From positions 1 to 8,690 of the forward strand of contig JAAXXJ010000109.1 in NCBI GenBank assembly GCA_013334545.1: DNA of 8,690 nucleotides, in the 5' to 3' direction. This document shows positions 4,921 through 8,690 of the stretch, one piece after another. The position numbers and the translations under genes were made by a program. This DNA comes from Nitrospirota bacterium (GTDB lineage: Bacteria; Nitrospirota; UBA9217). A model generated the notes under the pieces. It did no database searches and was not told the DNA's origin. It worked only from the letters and a program-made list of their open reading frames with translations. Within the stretch, counting starts at the first letter, position 1; every line of letters begins with the position of its first letter.

Positions 4921-5456
4921 GCGAGCTCATCCAGGAAGTGTTACTGGAGATCACGGTGAAACCGCTGCAGTTCGCCGCCGAGGTCGTGCAATTTTTCGTC
5001 CTCGTCCTTATTATCCGGCTGATCCTGATCCGAGTCGTAGGATCCACACTGAAAGAGAGGCGAGAGCGCATTGCTGCCGATGTGGAAAAAGCCGATCAGG
5101 CGGACACGGCCTATGCGGCAGCCCAGCAACAGGCCGCTGTGCTGACGGCCGAAGCCCTTGCGGAAGCCCAGCGGAGCATCGAAGCAGTGAGGACTGCCGC
5201 GCAGGACGAACGCCGGCTGGGCCTGGACGGTGCTGAACAAGAAGCCAAGACGATCGTTCTCCAGGCCCGACAGACCGTCGAGACCGAAAAAGGCAGGGTT
5301 GCCGGCGAAGCGTCCGAAGAGCTGATCACGCTCATCACCCAGGTCGTCCGGCGCTTTATGGAGGAAACGCTGTCGGAAAGCGAGCGCCAGGCAGTGACGC
5401 AGAAGCTCATCCTCGCCAGCCTGAAAGAGATGGCAGACACCGGATCCCCTCAATGA
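4917..5456 (+). CDS. atpF': Second F-type ATP synthase b-type subunit (b')
   Basis: The 179-aa protein has one membrane helix (about residues 20-43), then LKERRERI (45-52), a usual start of the b coiled coil, a long Ala/Glu/Gln-rich helix to about residue 130, and a C-terminal amphipathic part (EELITLITQVVRRFMEETL). Paired b and b' are known from cyanobacteria, chloroplasts and several anaerobe groups. Here b' occupies the place where a delta gene (atpH) normally follows. Its length is that of a plain b, so there is no room for the six-helix N-terminal domain of delta. AAAGGA lies just before the ATG at 4917. Its TGA is in the same frame as atpA, 10 sense codons before the atpA ATG. Confidence 0.85.
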   Translation: MSELIQEVLLEITVKPLQFAAEVVQFFVLVLIIRLILIRVVGSTLKERRERIAADVEKADQADTAYAAAQQQAAVLTAEALAEAQRSIEAVRTAAQDERRLGLDGAEQEAKTIVLQARQTVETEKGRVAGEASEELITLITQVVRRFMEETLSESERQAVTQKLILASLKEMADTGSPQ

Positions 5457-5486
5457 GCACCCTCCAATACGGGACGGGTACTGGGC

Positions 5487-7346
5487 ATGGCAGCCATGGT
5501 ACAGAACCAGCATACGCGCGATATGTCCGCCCTGCGACGCCTCTTACAGGGCCTGCGGGAGCCTGTTGTGCTCCTGGAATCCCAGCTCCCCCTTGATCCC
5601 CTTCTCATCGGTCAGCTCAGGGAACAACTGACGGCTGCAGCGGGCAGAGCGATTTCGGTCGACGTGAAGGTGAATCCGCGACTGGATGTAGGCGCCCGGC
5701 TGATCCTCGGACGCGAGAAGAAGCTCGACCTCGATCTCCGGCAGAGACTCCTGGATGAGCTGGAATCACAGTTCACGGCGACAAAGCGAGCGGGATTGAC
5801 GACGCTCGACGAGACAGCCGCTCACCTGGAAAGGATCATCGAGAAGACCGAGCCGCGTCTCCGCATCGAAGACCTGGCCGACCGGGGTGAAGTCGTACAG
5901 GTCGGCGACGGCATTGCGATCGTTTCCGGTCTGCGGGGAGTGGGCGCCCAAGAGATCGTCCGCTTCCAGCATGATGTCTACGGCATCGCATTTAACCTGC
6001 TGCGGGACACCGTGGGGTGCCTCCTGCTCGGCCGCGAGGAGGAGATCGAAGAAGGAAGCCTCGTGGAAAGGACCGGCCACCTGATGCAGGTCCCCGTCGG
6101 CAAGGCGCTCGTGGGCCGGATCCTGAATGCTCTGGGCTTGCCGATCGACGGAAAAGGACCGGTCGGGACGGAGAAGTACCGGCCGGCGGAACGGATCGCG
6201 CCTGGCGTGGTCAAGCGTCACCCGGTGATCGAGCCGCTTCACACCGGGATCAAGATCATCGATGCCCTCGTTCCCCTGGGCCGCGGCCAGCGCGAACTTA
6301 TCCTCGGCGACCGGACGATCGGGAAGACCACGATCGCCATTGACACCATTTTGAGCCAGAAGGGCGCCGGCGTCACCTGCATCTATGCGGCAATCGGCCA
6401 GAAGGCGTCGACGGTGGCCCGCGTGGTCCGCGCGCTCCAGGACCGGGGCGCTATGGAGTACACGATCGTTGTCGTGGCCTTCGCCGATGAGGCACCGGCA
6501 TTCCGCTACCTTCTTCCCTATGCAGCGTGTTCCATGGGCGAGGAATTGATGGACAACGGCGGTCATGCCCTCGTTGTCTACGATGATTTGAGCAAGCATG
6601 CCGTCACCTACCGGGAGATATCGTCGCTGCTCAAGCGGCCGATCGGACGCGAAGCCTATCCCGGCGACATCTTCTATATCCACGCACGCCTCCTGGAACG
6701 GGCCGCGCGGCTGCGGGATGACCTTGGCGGCGGCTCGCTGACCGCGCTCCCCATCGTTGAGACCCTGGCTGGAGATATCTCCGCCTTTATCCCGACCAAT
6801 GTCATTTCCATCTGCGACGGCCAGATCTTCCTCGATACGGGCCTGTTCAATGAAGGCTTCAGGCCGGCCATGGATGTCGGGCTGTCCGTTTCCCGGGTCG
6901 GCGGCATGGCCCAGACCCGGGTGATGAAAAAGGTGGCCGGCCGCCTGCGGATTGACCTCGCCCAGTACCATGAGATGGCACAGTTCGTCAAGTTCGGCGC
7001 GGAAGTCGACCAGGCAACCCTGGATCAACTGACGCGGGGCGAGCGGGAACGGGAGGTGTTGAAACAGGAACTCCACAATCCACTGTCGCTGGAAAAACAG
7101 ATCGCCATTCTGTATGCAGCGGTCAACGGCTATCTCGATACGGTTCCAGTGGAGCAGGTCAGGGCCTATGAAGAACAGCTCCTTGCCTTTATGGAGTCCC
7201 GGTACCCTGCCGTGCTCCAGAGCATCGGCGAGCTCAAAGACCTGGCCGAGGATGCGGAAAAGGTCCTGGTGCAGGCCATGAACCGCTTTACCAGGGATTT
7301 TCTGCAGCAGAAGGAAGGATCTCATCAATTTACGCCGGCAACGTAA
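5487..7346 (+). CDS. atpA: F-type ATP synthase alpha subunit with a delta-like N-terminal domain
   Basis: A 619-aa protein; usual alpha is about 510. From residue 106 or so it is a complete alpha: GEVVQVGDGIA (134-144), P-loop GDRTIGKT (274-281), ALVVYDDLSK (361-370), LGGGSLTALPIVET (413-426), and SVSRVGG with arginine finger Arg470. Residues about 25-95 fit the C-terminal domain of delta/OSCP. A helix (QLREQLTAAAGRAISVDVKV) is followed by NPRLDVGARLILG and the closing LDLRQRLLDEL, in line with E. coli delta from LAKISAAMEKRL to GSVRGRLERL. No separate atpH exists between b' and alpha. Candidate starts are ATG 5487, 5496 and 5523; all keep the extra domain. An in-frame TTG at 5796 would give a 516-aa plain alpha but lacks a good ribosome site. 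The alpha call is certain; the delta match is strong by eye but unconfirmed. Confidence 0.95.
   Translation: MAAMVQNQHTRDMSALRRLLQGLREPVVLLESQLPLDPLLIGQLREQLTAAAGRAISVDVKVNPRLDVGARLILGREKKLDLDLRQRLLDELESQFTATKRAGLTTLDETAAHLERIIEKTEPRLRIEDLADRGEVVQVGDGIAIVSGLRGVGAQEIVRFQHDVYGIAFNLLRDTVGCLLLGREEEIEEGSLVERTGHLMQVPVGKALVGRILNALGLPIDGKGPVGTEKYRPAERIAPGVVKRHPVIEPLHTGIKIIDALVPLGRGQRELILGDRTIGKTTIAIDTILSQKGAGVTCIYAAIGQKASTVARVVRALQDRGAMEYTIVVVAFADEAPAFRYLLPYAACSMGEELMDNGGHALVVYDDLSKHAVTYREISSLLKRPIGREAYPGDIFYIHARLLERAARLRDDLGGGSLTALPIVETLAGDISAFIPTNVISICDGQIFLDTGLFNEGFRPAMDVGLSVSRVGGMAQTRVMKKVAGRLRIDLAQYHEMAQFVKFGAEVDQATLDQLTRGEREREVLKQELHNPLSLEKQIAILYAAVNGYLDTVPVEQVRAYEEQLLAFMESRYPAVLQSIGELKDLAEDAEKVLVQAMNRFTRDFLQQKEGSHQFTPAT
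5553..5774 (+). other. Delta/OSCP C-terminal-like domain fused to alpha
   Basis: Residues about 23-96 of the alpha gene. The order of elements matches the delta C-terminal domain: a short hydrophobic strand (VVLLES), a helix from L39 to A51, beta strands VDVKV and ARLILG around a conserved glycine (G69), and a closing helix LRQRLLDEL. In known F-ATPases this domain binds the C-terminus of b, and the N-terminal delta domain binds alpha. Here only the b-binding half is seen, attached directly to alpha. A linker (about 97-130) leads into the normal alpha N-terminal strand region. Confidence 0.7.
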
Positions 7347-7358
7347 GGGAGTAACGCT

Positions 7359-8276
7359 GTGCAAAAACTGCTCGAGCTCGTGCAGAGAATAAACTCCGTC
7401 CAGAACATCGAAACGATCACCCGGACACTGGCGACGGTCTCAGCAGCCAAACTTTCCTGGTCACGACGCCGGGCTGCTGGTCTGCGGGTGTATACCCGGA
7501 AGATCGAGAACATCCTGTACACGCAACAGGCGTATCGGGCAGGCAGCGGCATGCGTGCCGGTTCTCTCTCACCGCTGCTTACGGAACGGCAGGCGGCGCA
7601 CAGGGTCGCCGTGCTCGTCATTACGGCTGACCGGGGGATGTGCGGCAGCTATAACCTCGCGGCGTGCCGCTTGGCGTTGGACTTCTGGACAAAGGCGAAA
7701 AAGGCTGGGCAGAACACCCTCTTCCTGGTGAAGGGAAGAAAAGGTGAGCGGTATTTCCGGAAGCGAGGCGCCGTCATAGCTTACGCTGAAGGCTGGCGCC
7801 GCGAAGGTGTCCGGTCGGAAGAGGTCGAGAAGTTACTCTCCCGCCTGCTCGATCTGTTCTTGAGCGGAACCGTCGATGAGGTCTACACCGTCTACACCCA
7901 GTTTTACTCGCCCATCAGGAGGCTGCCGAAGATCAAACGTCTGCTTCCGGTCACGCTGGAACTGCACGGACACGGGAGGGAAGCGACCGAGAAATGGTAT
8001 TACGAGCCGTCGTTCCGGGAGATCATTGACGAGCTCCTGGATATCCATGTGCGGGTCCAATTGTATGACGTCCTCCTGGAGTCCTATGCCAGCGAACAGG
8101 GGGCGCGCATGATCACCATGGAGGAGGCCACAGAACGGGCGGATAAGACCCTGGGAGAATGCAGAATTCTCTACAACCGTCTGCGGCGGGAATCCATCAC
8201 CATCGACCTCCTCGGCGTTCTCTTTGCCGCCAAAGTTGTTGAAGAGGTCAAGAGCACTCCCGGCGAACTCGCATAA
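7359..8276 (+). CDS. atpG: F-type ATP synthase subunit gamma
   Basis: The 305-aa central rotor subunit (E. coli 287) is recognisable by its N-terminal helix RINSVQNIETITRTLATVSA, the core motif ITADRGMCGSYN (88-99; usual TSDRGLCGGLN), ASEQGARMITMEEAT (244-258) and the C-terminal helix YNRLRRESIT (272-281). It starts with GTG at 7359, supported by TAAGGGAG at 7344-7351, which overlaps the atpA stop; the gap is 12 bp. The sequence is divergent. The residue matching E. coli Gln269 is Arg277, the position of Glu275 is Asp283, and the C-terminus runs about 15 residues further (AAKVVEEVKSTPGELA). These sites belong to the gamma catch that touches beta, so the contact may be altered. The identity is secure. 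Confidence 0.92.
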   Translation: MQKLLELVQRINSVQNIETITRTLATVSAAKLSWSRRRAAGLRVYTRKIENILYTQQAYRAGSGMRAGSLSPLLTERQAAHRVAVLVITADRGMCGSYNLAACRLALDFWTKAKKAGQNTLFLVKGRKGERYFRKRGAVIAYAEGWRREGVRSEEVEKLLSRLLDLFLSGTVDEVYTVYTQFYSPIRRLPKIKRLLPVTLELHGHGREATEKWYYEPSFREIIDELLDIHVRVQLYDVLLESYASEQGARMITMEEATERADKTLGECRILYNRLRRESITIDLLGVLFAAKVVEEVKSTPGELA

Positions 8277-8291
8277 ACGCGGAAGGCAACC

Positions 8292-8690
8292 ATGAAACAG
8301 GAAGAGATCATCGAAAAGGCCTTGAACAGGCTCATCAGGGAGTTCACCGAGGACCAGGCAGAAAGTACCAGGAGAAAACGGAAAGAGATCCTCGATAAGG
8401 TCCTGGACAAGCTTGTCGGGGAGTTTACCGAGGAGCAAGCGGAAGGCGCGGTCATTCAGGTGATGGGCCCGGTCGTCGATGTGGAATTCAGCGGCCGGCT
8501 CCCTGCTATCAATAGCCTGCTTCGTGCCGGCGACAAGGACACCGGCCTCCCGCTGGAGGCTGTCCAGCTCCTTGGCGAAGGGATCGTCCGGACGATTGCC
8601 CTCGATTCATCGGACGCCCTGGCCCGGGGGACCATGGTCTTCGATACGGGCATGCCGATCTCGGTACCGACAGGGACGGAAATCCTGGGG
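8292..8690 (+). CDS. atpD: F-type ATP synthase beta subunit, N-terminal part, with a helical repeat extension (runs off the right edge)
   Basis: 133 codons are visible with no stop; the rest lies beyond the window. Residues 53-133 are the normal beta start: AVIQVMGPVVDVEF, EAVQLLGEG and PISVPTGTEILG match the N-terminal barrel. A usual beta begins about 6 residues before IVQVIG. Here about 50 extra residues precede it, highly charged and predicted helical, built from two copies of one motif. The ATG at 8292 has GGAAGG at 8281-8286 with 5-bp spacing, and no in-frame ATG exists between it and 8461, so the extension is translated. The 15-bp gap to atpG indicates one operon. The catalytic P-loop is not in view. 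Epsilon (atpC) is expected next but unseen. Confidence 0.93.
   Translation, partial: MKQEEIIEKALNRLIREFTEDQAESTRRKRKEILDKVLDKLVGEFTEEQAEGAVIQVMGPVVDVEFSGRLPAINSLLRAGDKDTGLPLEAVQLLGEGIVRTIALDSSDALARGTMVFDTGMPISVPTGTEILG
8301..8447 (+). repeat. Two tandem 22-residue motifs in the beta N-terminal extension
   Basis: Residues 4-25 (8301-8366) and 31-52 (8382-8447) align without gaps at a 27-residue period. They share 12 of 22 residues and 50 of 66 bases by my count, and most other changes are conservative (I/L, E/D, R/K). The consensus ends L-x-x-L-(I/V)-x-E-F-T-E-(D/E)-Q-A-E and looks like an amphipathic helix with a capped end. An intragenic duplication followed by selection is the simple reading. 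Confidence 0.85.

Noticed and set aside
5766..7364. 532-codon open frame on the minus strand opposite atpA
   Set aside because: It is a shadow of the GC-rich alpha gene: low-complexity His/Asp/Gly-rich translation, no ribosome site and no recognisable family.
1..8690. CRISPR array, tRNA gene, insertion sequence or transposase
   Set aside because: No regularly spaced repeats, cloverleaf-like sequence, transposase frame or terminal inverted repeats were seen on either strand.

Overview
The window is a GC-rich bacterial chromosomal segment. Its main content is most of an unusual F-type ATP synthase operon on the + strand (2640 to the right edge). To its left are a small iron-sulfur protein gene (+), and a tlyA rRNA methyltransferase gene followed by a small winged-helix-like gene (both -). 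The host is probably an anaerobic Gram-negative bacterium. The FeS-plus-DUF3786 protein at 211-999 belongs to a family I associate with strict anaerobes such as Desulfobacterota and Nitrospirota. That placement is an inference; no rRNA or lineage marker is present.

Left part. 1-102 is the open C-terminal end of an unrecognised gene. 211-999 encodes the FeS/DUF3786 protein. A 58-bp near-copy of its last codons lies at 1414-1471, where it is antisense to the last codons of tlyA, so a second DUF3786-like gene appears to have been lost or rearranged here. Between the copies is the 84-aa gene 1069-1323 (-). tlyA (1408-2214, -) is read away from the ATP synthase operon, and a 425-bp intergenic region separates the two. 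That region holds a promoter for tlyA, a near-consensus promoter for the operon (TTGACG-N17-TATACT with an extended -10) and an operon leader of about 200 nt. The leader contains two sets of complementary segments in pseudoknot order.

ATP synthase operon. The order is a 4-TM membrane protein at the AtpI position, an AtpZ-like protein, a (atpB), c (atpE), b (atpF), b' (second atpF), a 619-aa alpha (atpA), gamma (atpG) and beta (atpD, cut by the window end). Genes overlap or lie at most 30 bp apart, so they are very likely co-transcribed. The key catalytic and ion-path residues are present: c Glu58, a Arg154, the alpha P-loop and alpha Arg470. The complex therefore looks functional. The c subunit lacks the Gln and Ser/Thr sodium ligands, which favours protons.

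The striking part is the stator and crown. There is no separate delta gene between b' and alpha. Instead alpha carries about 105 extra N-terminal residues that match the C-terminal domain of delta/OSCP. Beta carries about 50 extra N-terminal residues made of two copies of a 22-residue amphipathic motif at a 27-residue period. Alpha and beta N-termini form the top of F1, where delta normally sits, so both extensions point to the same place. The c subunit also lacks the helix-1 glycine motif and has a lysine in it. Together these suggest a divergent ATP synthase lineage in which delta has been split up or absorbed. I know of delta fused to b in mycobacteria, but I do not know of a described delta-alpha fusion.
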